Positions 54,619 to 63,209 are shown, numbered from the stretch's first letter. The stretch: 64,000 nt of DNA from Bradyrhizobium sp. 200 (GCF_023100945.1 NZ_CP064689.1:4074001-4138000), one strand, 5' to 3'. The notes: a model not told the origin generated them from the sequence alone. Numbers and translations: made by a program.

Positions 54619-55211
54619 GGCTCAAGCCCTTCGGCTTCTTGTATCAAGCCACGAAGATAATCCAAACCAAGCAACCCAACTTCATAACAGAAATTGCCAC
54701 CGAAGTTGATGGGTCGTCCGAGATGTTCGGTCGGCGGGTCGCAGTAGTCGTTGTATCGACGGTCGTGCGCTCGGACTGGACGAATTGTAGGGCCAGCTAT
54801 TACTCCTTCCGCTGACTCTCCTTCGATTGGCAGCATTGTGGCTTGGTCAACTGCGTGAATTTTGACCGGTATTCGTTCGTTAAAGGCGAGCTGCCGCCCC
54901 CTATGAAAATTGGCGGCCGATGTAGCGACGACGCGTTCAATTCCGTGCTCGTTCGAGTTCCGTGCGAAATGGAGATACTTTAAGAGTTGGTCGTCTTTGC
55001 GCGCCTTCTTTTTCCTACCGTACCACCCTTCGCATTTCCCGCTACCTTTCGCCCCCTGCTCAAGTTTCGAGTATATTGTCGCCGCAGCCACCAGAAAATC
55101 TGTCCATGCGGCCTCCGCATCTTCGATCACTTTCGCGGCACCAAGCGCAGTCAGCGCCTTTTCCGCCCGGATGAGGCGAAATTTGGCTTGATCAATGGCA
55201 TCGGCTTTCAT
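54612..55211 (-). CDS. Hypothetical protein with HEPN-like motif
   Basis: A protein of 199 residues. The N-terminal ~110 residues are a helical bundle (KFRLIRAEKALTALGAAKVI; AEAAWTDFLVAAATIYSKLE) ending in LLKYLHFARNSNEHGIERVV, where RNSNEH fits the Rx4H signature of HEPN ribonucleases. The C-terminal half is different, with conserved-looking GRPINFGGNFCYEVGLLGLD. HEPN proteins often act in phage defence or toxin-antitoxin systems. That reading is by motif only. It is part of the cargo half of the element. Confidence 0.75.
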   Translation of the reverse strand: MKADAIDQAKFRLIRAEKALTALGAAKVIEDAEAAWTDFLVAAATIYSKLEQGAKGSGKCEGWYGRKKKARKDDQLLKYLHFARNSNEHGIERVVATSAANFHRGRQLAFNERIPVKIHAVDQATMLPIEGESAEGVIAGPTIRPVRAHDRRYNDYCDPPTEHLGRPINFGGNFCYEVGLLGLDYLRGLIQEAEGLEPH

Positions 55212-55223
55212 GGCAAGACGCGC

Positions 55224-55742
55224 TTATCGAGCAAGAGGATCACTTTCAGGCACCATAAGGCAGCACCTCCCATCAGCGGTCTGCTGACTGATAAAGTATT
55301 GATGACCGATTTTGAAAGAATGCCATGTCACATCGATTGAGATCGTGGCGGGATGTAGGACGTCCGTAAGGTATGGTGGCCCGCATGTGCGCACGATAGG
55401 CGGAGCACCGGCGCCGAGCCGCCCGAGCACTTGGCCCTTTTTGCCAGTCTGCTCCCCGAACAGGACTCCAGTTGTTTTGATCGTTCGTGAGCCGAATTTT
55501 ACGGTGCACGAGATCACAGCACCGTCGATGTCGAAACCGCCGGTATATTGGAAGTGAAAGTTTGCTCTGAGTGGATAATTACCCACGTCATCCACTACAG
55601 CCTGAACTTTCATCCGCGGCCAAAAAGGGTAACTGGCCACAATGATCGCGACCAATACTCCTAAAATCTTGGCGATAGCAGCGAGGGTCTGCCAGTTGAT
55701 CTGCCAGCGCTCGCGCAACAAGTGACGAAAGTCGTCGCCCAT
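55224..55742 (-). CDS. Membrane-anchored hypothetical protein
   Basis: A protein of 172 residues with one N-terminal span (LAAIAKILGVLVAIIVASYP, about 21-40) and an outside domain of beta strands (RANFHFQYTGGFDIDGAVIS; CTVKFGSRTIKTTGVLFGEQ; ISIDVTWHSFKIGHQYFISQ). It lies 12 bases from the HEPN-like gene in the same direction. No family is recognised. Confidence 0.7.
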   Translation of the reverse strand: MGDDFRHLLRERWQINWQTLAAIAKILGVLVAIIVASYPFWPRMKVQAVVDDVGNYPLRANFHFQYTGGFDIDGAVISCTVKFGSRTIKTTGVLFGEQTGKKGQVLGRLGAGAPPIVRTCGPPYLTDVLHPATISIDVTWHSFKIGHQYFISQQTADGRCCLMVPESDPLAR

Positions 55743-55745
55743 CGT

Positions 55746-56297
55746 TTAGGCGGGCGCGCGGCGACTGCAACGCCAACCGATGAAGCCGGCAACAGCTATC
55801 AAGAGACCTGGAAGCCCTGCACCGACGATCGGGCCCGGTACGGGCAATCCGGAAACGCTAAAATGGTCCACGCTGATGAATGAACAGAAGCTGCCACAAG
55901 TGCCGACCTGTATGTAGCGGACGCCATCGCTAGGAAGCGCCAAATGAGAGAAATATCCTCCGATGTTGCCCGTGAGTAGTCCGGGGCTCCAAGCTACGTA
56001 ATCCCCACCACCATCGGCATAGATCGATATCCCGTTGGAGAATTGTGCGAAGATATGACCAAAATCGCCATACGGTGGCGCGAAGTAATAGGTGTTCGGG
56101 CCGGTCTGCTGGAACAGACCGTCCGAAGTGTCGAAGCCAATAGTTGCGTTATAGGCGCCACAATAGACGCAGCCGGCAGCCGTCGCTTGGGTGAGTGTCC
56201 CCGAGAAGCTTATCGTTATCGGAATTGCCTGCGCAGCCGAGGGGGCGCAAAAATACGATAGCGCGAGAAGCGAAAGCACCCGAAAGAATTTGACCAT
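55746..56297 (-). CDS. Exported protein with PEP-CTERM-like sorting tail
   Basis: A protein of 183 residues with a signal peptide (MVKFFRVLSLLALSYFCAPS, cleaved at AQA), a beta-rich middle (PITISFSGTLTQATAAGCVY; NATIGFDTSDGLFQQ) and a C-terminal tripartite tail: VPGPIVGAGLPGLLIAVAGF, then GWRCSRR. That is a VP-motif, membrane span and basic end, as in the PEP-CTERM variant of Bradyrhizobium. The start at 56297 follows GGGGGA. It should be processed by an exosortase-like system encoded elsewhere. Confidence 0.8.
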   Translation of the reverse strand: MVKFFRVLSLLALSYFCAPSAAQAIPITISFSGTLTQATAAGCVYCGAYNATIGFDTSDGLFQQTGPNTYYFAPPYGDFGHIFAQFSNGISIYADGGGDYVAWSPGLLTGNIGGYFSHLALPSDGVRYIQVGTCGSFCSFISVDHFSVSGLPVPGPIVGAGLPGLLIAVAGFIGWRCSRRAPA

Positions 56298-56991
56298 ATC
56301 GAATCCCCCGCCGGAAAACTTCACTCCATCTTCCCGCGGCGGTTGAGTCAACGCGATGTACACAACAAAAGACCGCCCGAAGGCGGTTATTGGGTCAGCT
56401 TTGACCGAATGAGGATTGTTACGGTCATTCAGCGGGCCACGCATTCGGGCTCAAGGGGGGGGCCTACAATAGCAAGAGCCGCCCGGACGTTCACCGGACG
56501 GCCCTTACTGCAATTGCCGGTTCGTGACCGATTGCGTGAATTTCGGCGAGGCCGCGAAGATCGCTTGGTCTTCGGACTAGCCTCTGATCGTTCGGGTATG
56601 CGCCCCGCTTCGACTGACGATGAGAATAATCGATAAAATTTTAGCGACAATCGAAACGCTTAATTAAGGTTACTCTCCCAGAGCCGTCGCATGACGGGTC
56701 CGGCGTATACCGCCTTAGGCGGCGTAGCGCATCCACTTGTGGGTTGAGGACAGGCGAGGCACGGACCTCTTTCGTATCCCGCATGGGACCACCTGCCAGG
56801 CTACGTTCCGAAGGGTGCGCACCCATCTCACGGGAAGCCATATTCGTCATTGATGGGGAGTTCTGCGGCGATTTTAAGACCTCTAGCGACCCTCTTGCTT
56901 AACTTCGGCCGATAACGACGCCATCAAGGGCAATTGCCCGGCGCGCGGGCGCGTTTCTAAACAACCTAAATCCAAGGAAATCAGTTACTAA
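56298..56991. other. Gene-poor interval, 694 bases
   Basis: No convincing gene is seen. A hairpin (GCCGCCCGG...CCGGACGGC, 56479-56501) could terminate transcription from the right. A 69-residue minus-strand frame at 56641-56850 lacks a ribosome site. The 150 bases before 56992 should carry the promoter of the tape-measure gene. Confidence 0.4.
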
Positions 56992-58269
56992 ATGGCAGAC
57001 CTAGAACAACTAGTATTATCAGTTTCTGCCGATACGCGCCAGATGCAAAGGGCGCTGGCGAAGCTGACTGGGGACACCCAGAAGGCTGCTGCGGACGTTG
57101 ATGCGGCGTTCGGCAAGGCGCCGCCCAAGATCGACGGTGTCGCCAAGTCTCTGAATAAAACAAGTTTTGAAACAGCCAATCTTGCCGCTCAGTTTCAGGA
57201 TATCGCTGTCCAGTTGCAGGGCGGAACGTCGCCGTTCACTGTCGCGTTGCAGCAGGGCACGCAAATCAGCCAGGTGCTCGGCAAACAGGGCGCCTCGGGC
57301 GCCGTTGGTCTACTTGGCGCAGCATTTAGTTCTCTACTGTCGCCCGTCAGTTTGGCCACCATCGGCATTATCGCGCTCGGTGGCTTTGCAGTCCAGTACG
57401 GCGCGAAGGCGATTGGCGCGGTCGACGACCTTGACGAAAAGCTGAAGGAACACTCTGAACTCATCAAGTCGCTAAAGGATGTCTACGGCGAGGCCGGAAA
57501 GGGTGTCGACACCGTTGTTAAGGAAGCCGCATCGGTTCTAAAAACTCTTCTTGGATTCAAGACGGACGACCTTCGAAAGGAATTTGACTCTCTTTCCGGC
57601 AGCATTTCGAAGTCGCTTTCTGACTTTCGGATCACCGGTATTGGCCCGGCGGTCGAGGAGAATTCGCGAAAATTTGCTGCGTTTAGCGACGCGATCACAG
57701 CGTTTAAGGCAACTGTAAAGGACGGGACGCCAGACGTATTGGCGTTCCGCAGGGCGGTTCAGCAGCTTTCCGATGCCTCTGACGACAAGCAGACGCGGGA
57801 GCTTGCCAAAGAGCTTCTGGACATGACGGAGAAGGCCAGCGGTGCTCAACTGGCCATTCTCTCGACTGCCAAAGCACTGCGCGGCTTTAGTGCTGAAGCT
57901 CTTGCCGCCACGGAGCAGGGCGAAGCTTTCGCGAAGGCGTTGAGGGCGCTGGACAACACCGTCGCGCCAAATCTTTCTGATCGCGAAAAGATCATGAAGA
58001 ATTATGAGGCGGCCCTGGTTAAGGCGGATGGGACCGAAAGCCGTCTGGCTGCCGCACGCGCCCGCAACGACCAACTCGCGATCCTGTCTGCGAACGAGCG
58101 CAAGAAGGCTGGCGAAGACGCAGCCAAATCTGCGGAGGCCAATCAGAAAAGATTTGATAGCGCGATGCAATCGTCTGCAAAACATAACGCTCAGGTATTA
58201 GGCGCAACGCCGGCACTCGGTCAGGGCGCCAGTGTGTTGGCCGATCTTCTTGAGGAGGTGCGATCTTGA
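56992..58269 (+). CDS. Short tail tape-measure-like protein
   Basis: A protein of 425 residues with the N-terminal pattern of phage tail tape measures (VLSVSADTRQMQRALAKLTG; FETANLAAQFQDIAVQLQGG; FTVALQQGTQISQVLGKQGA), a hydrophobic stretch (LSPVSLATIGIIALGGFAVQ) and then helical repeats. Full tape measures usually exceed 600 residues, so it is either short-tailed or a truncated copy with a new C-terminus. No other tail gene is recognised around it. Confidence 0.82.
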   Translation: MADLEQLVLSVSADTRQMQRALAKLTGDTQKAAADVDAAFGKAPPKIDGVAKSLNKTSFETANLAAQFQDIAVQLQGGTSPFTVALQQGTQISQVLGKQGASGAVGLLGAAFSSLLSPVSLATIGIIALGGFAVQYGAKAIGAVDDLDEKLKEHSELIKSLKDVYGEAGKGVDTVVKEAASVLKTLLGFKTDDLRKEFDSLSGSISKSLSDFRITGIGPAVEENSRKFAAFSDAITAFKATVKDGTPDVLAFRRAVQQLSDASDDKQTRELAKELLDMTEKASGAQLAILSTAKALRGFSAEALAATEQGEAFAKALRALDNTVAPNLSDREKIMKNYEAALVKADGTESRLAAARARNDQLAILSANERKKAGEDAAKSAEANQKRFDSAMQSSAKHNAQVLGATPALGQGASVLADLLEEVRS

Positions 58270-59015
58270 GCGCTATCAATGCGATTGTAACGCCATCAGC
58301 ATCGTACATGATTTCAGACGGACTGCGTTACAACAATGGCGAGGTGACGTGCGTCGACTACGACAAATCATTTGTGCTGCGAGGTATGCGGGCTGCGGTC
58401 GCCGCGACCGGTGACGCCAAGACCGGCCATTTCTTTCGGGCCGCGATCGAGGGTGAATTCACTCACTTTGAAGACGTGATAGCCGCCGGCAGCGAGTTCT
58501 TTGTTGAGGGATTCAAAGCGTTCGCGCACCGATTCTGTGGCGGCAACGCTGTGTCGAACGCAGTTTTGATTGGTTGGCTCGAAAGTGAGAATAGGCCGGC
58601 AGCGTTTGCAATTGATCTGCAGGAGGGGCTAGGAAAATGGGGGGGCGCATCCCGCAGCGTTCCCGATGCGCAAAATGGAGTTCTGGGCGAGCATCCAATT
58701 ATCGCCTCACCATGCCCGTCATTGGAAGAATTGCTGGCGGCTCAGTATCCGATCGGCAGCGCAGGCGATGGAGTGAGCCCGGAAGCAAAATTGCTCCACA
58801 TGCTGGAAGTCCAGCGCCGCATGCGCGCGGATGACGGCAACTACTACGTCGGCGGACATGCGCTGCTTACATCGATTGATGCCAGCGGCGTTCGTCAACG
58901 CGTTGTCTACCGGTGGCCGAACGACAAAGTCGGCGAGGTGATCGGACCCGAGCGCGATATGGATTGGAAGGCGTTCCGGCGAGAGTTGAAGGGCGGGCGG
59001 TGGAGGTGGCGGTGA
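58266..59015 (+). CDS. Ntn-hydrolase-like phage protein (tentative)
   Basis: A protein of 249 residues that starts at TTG 58266, overlapping the previous stop. The opening AINAIVTPSASYMISDGLRY followed by VAATGDAKTGHFFRAA resembles proteasome-like Ntn hydrolases found in phage tail regions, but the catalytic N-terminal residue cannot be confirmed. The end is basic (ELKGGRWRWR). The association with the tape-measure gene is the main context. Confidence 0.6.
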   Translation: MSAINAIVTPSASYMISDGLRYNNGEVTCVDYDKSFVLRGMRAAVAATGDAKTGHFFRAAIEGEFTHFEDVIAAGSEFFVEGFKAFAHRFCGGNAVSNAVLIGWLESENRPAAFAIDLQEGLGKWGGASRSVPDAQNGVLGEHPIIASPCPSLEELLAAQYPIGSAGDGVSPEAKLLHMLEVQRRMRADDGNYYVGGHALLTSIDASGVRQRVVYRWPNDKVGEVIGPERDMDWKAFRRELKGGRWRWR

Positions 59016-59144
59016 GGGGGCGGCGGCCCAGACTCCCGAGGGGGACATTAGTTCCTAAAATGTCAGCGGGTTTTCTAACGGCTATGTGAGGAACGGGGCC
59101 GGATGGTGATACGTTAACATTTATCACAGCCAGGGACGCACGCC

Positions 59145-59375
59145 ATGCAGCGACGCCGTTTCAAGCACACAAAGACCTTTGAAGAGCGTCTAGCGGAAGA
59201 GGCTATGCGCTTCAAAGAAGCCGCCGAAAAGCAGCCGGCCGGCAGCCATGCCCGGGAGCTTCTTTTGAAGCGAGCGCGGCAGGCCGAGACCGCATCCCAC
59301 ATCAACAGGTGGCTAAGCTCGCCGGAGATGCAGCCTCCCAAGGCTTTAGAAAACCTGCTCTCCGGTCAGGAGTAG
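59145..59375 (+). CDS. Conserved small Bradyrhizobium protein
   Basis: A protein of 76 residues, KTFEERLAEEAMRFKEAAEK then GSHARELLLKRARQAETASH and NRWLSSPEMQPPK. I recognise this pattern as a widespread small helical protein of Bradyrhizobium without known function. The next small gene follows after 13 bases. Confidence 0.75.
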   Translation: MQRRRFKHTKTFEERLAEEAMRFKEAAEKQPAGSHARELLLKRARQAETASHINRWLSSPEMQPPKALENLLSGQE

Positions 59376-59388
59376 GGGGGGCGTCAAC

Positions 59389-59568
59389 GTGCAGGACTAT
59401 TTGGCACAAGTAGAAAAGCTCCGGAAAGACGCGGCCGAGTGCGCTCTGGTCCGGGACCTCGCAACCGACCAAGCCAAGCGCGAGTTGTTTGACCGGCTCG
59501 CCAGTCATCTCAAGGCCCTCGCGGACCAAGTTGAACAGGCGATTTTGCAACGAAACGTGGGGACCTAG
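59389..59568 (+). CDS. Conserved small helical protein (GTG start)
   Basis: A 59-residue frame from GTG 59389 to TAG 59568: VQDYLAQVEKLRKDAAECAL, then VRDLATDQAKRELFDRLASH and LKALADQVEQAILQR. It is clearly helical and resembles small Bradyrhizobium proteins often found next to the preceding type. An AGGAGTAGGGGGG stretch provides the ribosome site. Confidence 0.7.
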   Translation: MQDYLAQVEKLRKDAAECALVRDLATDQAKRELFDRLASHLKALADQVEQAILQRNVGT

Positions 59569-59634
59569 ACCCCCCGCTTTCGCTGTTGATCTAAATCAAT
59601 GGTCGCGGTTGGTTTTCATCCAACCATCAGGCTC

Positions 59635-59772
59635 ATGAACCGAACCGACCAACCAAGCAAAGATGCACCGGAGCCACGGCCCTCTCGCTCGGAGGAGGCA
59701 TTGCGGATTATCGAAGAGTACATGGCCGATCTGCGGGAAATCATCGAAAAGATCCGCAGACGCTTGAATTGA
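59635..59772 (+). CDS. Small charged hypothetical protein (45 aa)
   Basis: A frame from ATG 59635 to TGA 59772 encodes MNRTDQPSKDAPEPRPSRSE then EALRIIEEYMADLREIIEKI and RRRLN, a disordered start and an amphipathic helix. An in-frame ATG at 59599 would make 57 residues. Proteins of this plan are frequent in Bradyrhizobium. The function is unknown. Confidence 0.6.
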   Translation: MNRTDQPSKDAPEPRPSRSEEALRIIEEYMADLREIIEKIRRRLN

Positions 59773-59923
59773 GAACGACGCCGCACGTTGGGTCGAGGAT
59801 TCAGGCCGGTTAGGGTGAGGCGACGTGAGGCAAGGTCGGAGTTTCGGACGAACTTCGTCCGAAACTTAGTAAGCGCGGAATAGACAACGAAGGTTTGATT
59901 AGAGGGGGTGTGGCAATGGGAAT

Positions 59924-60469
59924 TCATGAAATCTTACTGATCGTGATATGCGGCACGTCGATCGGTTCGCTTTTGATTTTAAGGTCGCTCTTGCGACGCG
60001 CCGCAGACATCTCGGAGTATTGCGCGCGCATTGACAGTTGGACTTGCGACATACTTCGCAGGGTTGATCCAACGAACGCATACGTATCGTTTTCGCCGCC
60101 TCGAGAGACATGCAAAGAAAGCTGAATCGATTGACTCGCCGTGCGAACGTCGGGCTCGTTATTGTATGCTTTCTTCGCCAAAACGAGCGGCGCTTTGACC
60201 GACAATGATCTTATTTCAATTGGCACGGGGGCATCGTTTCGAACATATAGCCGAATAAACTGCCATCCAAGGCGATCGCCAATACGGCTGTCGGCTTCAA
60301 CCTTGATATATGGCTTTTGAGCAACGTGTTTTGCCCTTCGATCACGCCACTGCCACCAGAAGGCAATCAGACCAGGCAAGGCAACCAGCACCGGCCAGCC
60401 GCCGGATATCACCCACCACATCCAGCCCCACGCCGTCTGCAAAGCTTCCAAAGACAATTTGCCACCCAC
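59924..60469 (-). CDS. Membrane-anchored hypothetical protein (GTG start)
   Basis: A protein of 181 residues from GTG 60469. The N-terminal span reads WWVISGGWPVLVALPGLIAF (about 18-37), followed by WWQWRDRRAKHVAQKPYIKV and a beta-rich soluble domain (LGWQFIRLYVRNDAPVPIEI; RSLSVKAPLVLAKKAY). It begins three bases after the upstream gene stops, so the two are coupled. A 70-residue plus-strand frame over its 3' half is weaker and was not accepted. Confidence 0.65.
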   Translation of the reverse strand: MGGKLSLEALQTAWGWMWWVISGGWPVLVALPGLIAFWWQWRDRRAKHVAQKPYIKVEADSRIGDRLGWQFIRLYVRNDAPVPIEIRSLSVKAPLVLAKKAYNNEPDVRTASQSIQLSLHVSRGGENDTYAFVGSTLRSMSQVQLSMRAQYSEMSAARRKSDLKIKSEPIDVPHITISKIS

Positions 60470-60472
60470 TTT

Positions 60473-60961
60473 CTATGGCATATTCGCCACGCGCATGACG
60501 CGCATAGGGCAGGCAAATAGCAGTTCAACGCGTTGAGGCGGGTCAATCCAGTAACGGCGTGCAAATTCAAACATGCTGGAAAAGTAGCGAACTGGGTAAG
60601 GAGCGATTGCTAGCTGATAATCTCCTGCTGTTGGCGCTGACTGCCCGTCAATCGGATCCACCTCATAGATGATGTTTGTTCGTTGAAATTGATCTCTGAA
60701 GACAATGGCCTCCGATAACGTTGGAACTGCAAAAATAGCCCTAAGACGGCTTACTTTGTCGGGGGCGTATATCTGCCGCGCCTGTTCAAGGAGTGCTTCT
60801 CGAAAGACGTTGGTCGGCAGTCCACTACCGACGTCCGCCTCATACAGGTTGAGCATCCGTCCCCAATTTCCTGGTTCAATGATTGAGCCGACTCCCAGTG
60901 ATGTTCCCGAGCAGTGGAAATAGGTTTGCTTAGCGTCGCCCTCGCGCTGTTCGTCCGACAT
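60473..60961 (-). CDS. DUF2441-like protein, possibly ADP-ribosyltransferase-related
   Basis: A soluble protein of 162 residues. FHCSGTSLGVGSIIEPGNWG at residues 15-34 matches the opening of DUF2441-type proteins, and LRAIFAVPTLSEAIVFRDQF plus IIYEVDPIDGQSAPTAGDYQ fit the rest. Such proteins resemble small ADP-ribosyltransferase-like folds, a relation I state with caution. It is coupled to the membrane protein downstream. Together they look like a two-gene cargo module. Confidence 0.65.
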   Translation of the reverse strand: MSDEQREGDAKQTYFHCSGTSLGVGSIIEPGNWGRMLNLYEADVGSGLPTNVFREALLEQARQIYAPDKVSRLRAIFAVPTLSEAIVFRDQFQRTNIIYEVDPIDGQSAPTAGDYQLAIAPYPVRYFSSMFEFARRYWIDPPQRVELLFACPMRVMRVANMP

Positions 60962-61122
60962 CTATGTGCGCTTCCCTTCAAGCCTCAACCTCCCGCAACC
61001 GTACCGCGCGTGAGGCCGGAGGAGCAACTAGGCTTTGGGCGTTGTCCCGCCGATTCCCGCCATGTTCCGCGGTTACCTGAAACAGGATCCCCGCTATACT
61101 ATCGCTGCAAGCATGGAGTGCT

Positions 61123-61350
61123 GTGATGGTGAATGAGCGGGACAGTTACCCGGGACAAATAGCGCGGATCGAAATCGACGAGTCGGCAGCAATCGCCATC
61201 GAGCAAATCGAGGACGAAATCACTATCGCAATTGCGAGCGTTGTTGGCGTTCATTTTCAGGTGACGGCGGATCAGGCGCTTGCACTTTCTCGCGCCTTGG
61301 CGCTCGCCGCAGGCAACGCTGCGAAATTTAGCGCATCAACCGAGGGGTAG
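61123..61350 (+). CDS. Small acidic hypothetical protein
   Basis: A protein of 74-75 residues (GTG 61123 or ATG 61126): IARIEIDESAAIAIEQIEDE then ITIAIASVVGVHFQVTADQA and LALSRALALAAGNAAKF. It is acidic and beta-alpha in pattern. A ribosome site is weak. The function is unknown. About 245 bases without a gene follow. Confidence 0.55.
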   Translation: MMVNERDSYPGQIARIEIDESAAIAIEQIEDEITIAIASVVGVHFQVTADQALALSRALALAAGNAAKFSASTEG

Positions 61351-61595
61351 TGGCGGGGCCCGAGCCATCTAGAGGCCGCCGCGCCGCCGCCAACTCAAAG
61401 CGAGTAAGTAGTAATCACCGGAAGTTTGCCCGGTTCTGATGATGATGGTCGTGGCTGTAGACGGACGCTGGAGAGGGCCGTGGTGGAAGCTGGTTGCTTC
61501 GCACCACGGCAGAGCAATCCTAGGCTAGACGACTGCAATGTTCGCAGCGCGGCCGCCCACCGGTACCGGAGGCGAGATACTGTCGCTCAATATTG

Positions 61596-61889
61596 TTACC
61601 TGCCCGTGCTGCGCAAGTATTCTAGGGCAGCGCGTTCGAACAGCGGTTTTGGAGGGGTGTTGTCGACGGCATTGAGGAGCAAGCCCTGGCCCGCGCCTTG
61701 GGCCATCGAAGCCATGATGCTCGGTGTCACCATCATCTTATTCGCGGAAGGCTTGTCGTAGATTCGATATGTGTCTTCCGGCATTGAGACACTTTCGACA
61801 GTGACGCCGGAATATTCGTTGATGGCGTAGCTAGCGCCTGCGCAACCGCCCAGCGCGGCGCAAAGCGCTACGATTCCTAAATTCCGCAT
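61596..61889 (-). CDS. Small lipoprotein
   Basis: A protein of 97 residues with a lipoprotein signal: MRNLGIVALCAALGGCAGAS, lipobox LGGC with Cys16. The mature part has VTVESVSMPEDTYRIYDKPS and a Gly/Gln-rich ASMAQGAGQG. The start at 61889 is chosen because the longer frame puts PPPPPS before the signal. It is anchored in the outer or inner membrane. No family is known to me. Confidence 0.78.
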   Translation of the reverse strand: MRNLGIVALCAALGGCAGASYAINEYSGVTVESVSMPEDTYRIYDKPSANKMMVTPSIMASMAQGAGQGLLLNAVDNTPPKPLFERAALEYLRSTGR

Positions 61890-62010
61890 GATGATATCCC
61901 CAGACCCGTCGCCACCATAGATCGAGGGAGGTGGAGGGGGCAATCAGGATTTAGGCTTGCCGAGTCCTAAGTCCACAAGGCGGCGGATGGCTTCAAGGCT
62001 GCCGGATGGT

Positions 62011-62661
62011 TCACCCATTATTTTTTGCCGCCGTGAGCCCCACGTCGACCAAGTACTGCATGAATTCTTTCCCTCGCTGGGTTGAGAATATGCGACCGTC
62101 CTTTCGTTTAATCAGCCCCGCGTTCAATGGATAGGACAGCCAAGTTTCGAAGGCCGCGCCTGAGTGCACATTTGGATAAACTGACTTTAGATTCTCGAAC
62201 ATTGCCGTTGCCGTAGCATCATCTATGCTACCGGCATTTGCGGCCAACAGCAAATCGATCTGTGAGCCGAATATAATTCGGTAAGTCACTTCGAAATCCC
62301 GATGCAGGTCCGCTAACGAGAACGCACGGATCAATCTCTTAATCTTGTCGTCATCGCCTTCGCTGAGTTGAGCAAGTCGCGCAATCACGCTTTGCTCGAT
62401 ATCACCCACGGTGGGCGAAGGGGGGCCCAGTGGATGCGGCTTGGCTATTTCAGAACTAGCTTCAGTCTCTGATTGTTTTTGGATGTTCTGTTGGCGGTCG
62501 ACAGATCCAGCCTCCGAGAAGTCGACCCCGGTGCTGCCTACGCCAATTTTCTTCGTTCGGTTCACGAGGGTAGCGATCGGACCGCGGAATATTCCAAAGC
62601 CAGCGATCGCGATGATGACGACTGCTAGCGGCCAAAGGCCGTGCTGGATCAGTGATTCCAT
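62011..62661 (-). CDS. Membrane-anchored hypothetical protein
   Basis: A protein of 216 residues with an N-terminal span (GLWPLAVVIIAIAGFGIFRG), a charged linker, and a helical, winged-helix-like C-terminal region (ETWLSYPLNAGLIKRKDGRI; STQRGKEFMQYLVDVGLTAA). The span-linker-soluble-domain plan recurs among cargo genes of this element (55224 and 59924). The function is unknown. Confidence 0.7.
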   Translation of the reverse strand: MESLIQHGLWPLAVVIIAIAGFGIFRGPIATLVNRTKKIGVGSTGVDFSEAGSVDRQQNIQKQSETEASSEIAKPHPLGPPSPTVGDIEQSVIARLAQLSEGDDDKIKRLIRAFSLADLHRDFEVTYRIIFGSQIDLLLAANAGSIDDATATAMFENLKSVYPNVHSGAAFETWLSYPLNAGLIKRKDGRIFSTQRGKEFMQYLVDVGLTAAKNNG

Positions 62662-62805
62662 AGATGCCTCCCCCAGGCTCGACGCTATCCCAGGTAGAAG
62701 GCTCTGGAAAGCGCCTAGAGCGAGGGTGACTTCATTGGCAAATCAGGCTTTGGTCTTGGCCTTCAGCCCCATCTCGACCAGCCGGCGTCAGTCGCCCGGC
62801 CCACA

Positions 62806-63018
62806 TCATTGCGCGGCTATGTCGGCGGCGGCTCGACCCTTCTCTGTCACCTGATATTCGATGTCGCTGACGTTAGTCTTGAACGGCGTCAACCATCCCA
62901 AGTCGACTAATTGATCGTATCGCCTGCGATCGATATTCCCGGCCGTGTATTTGCGTCCACCGGCGGCAACGATCTGACGCAACAGCTTGAGGCCCTCGTC
63001 TGCCATCATGCTGGTCAC
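62806..63018 (-). CDS. Small winged-helix-like protein
   Basis: A protein of 70 residues (ADEGLKLLRQIVAAGGRKYT; RRRYDQLVDLGWLTPFKTNV; EYQVTEKGRAAADIA) with the helix-helix-wing pattern of small DNA-binding proteins. It overlaps the upstream ribbon-helix-helix gene by four bases, so the two form one operon, perhaps a regulator pair. Confidence 0.7.
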   Translation of the reverse strand: MTSMMADEGLKLLRQIVAAGGRKYTAGNIDRRRYDQLVDLGWLTPFKTNVSDIEYQVTEKGRAAADIAAQ

Positions 63019-63209
63019 CTCTTCCCCTTCAACGCCATCTCCACCAACCGCCGGATTGCCTCGGGGCGGCCGGGTAGATCGTCTTGCTTGCGGCGCCAGT
63101 CGTCTAGGGCTTTGGCCATGTCGGGCTGAATGCGCACGCCAACCAAATCGCCCGTAACAGACGGTCTCTTCTTGGGTGTTTTCATGTTAACACGACTTGT
63201 ATCATTCAT
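63015..63209 (-). CDS. Ribbon-helix-helix protein
   Basis: A protein of 64 residues (56 if started at ATG 63185): LVGVRIQPDMAKALDDWRRK then PGRPEAIRRLVEMAL, a CopG/Arc-type ribbon-helix-helix. It is likely to repress its own two-gene operon through the two CATGTTAACAC repeats at its 5' end. It could also be the antitoxin-like half of a pair with the downstream gene. Confidence 0.8.
   Translation of the reverse strand: MNDTSRVNMKTPKKRPSVTGDLVGVRIQPDMAKALDDWRRKQDDLPGRPEAIRRLVEMALKGKR

Noticed and set aside
59916..60125. Plus-strand one-span protein
   Set aside because: Lies over the 3' half of a longer, more protein-like minus-strand gene; has a ribosome site, so not excluded.
60914..61126. 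Plus-strand 70-residue frame ending at the 61123 gene start
   Set aside because: Overlaps the start of the DUF2441-like gene and has no recognisable pattern.
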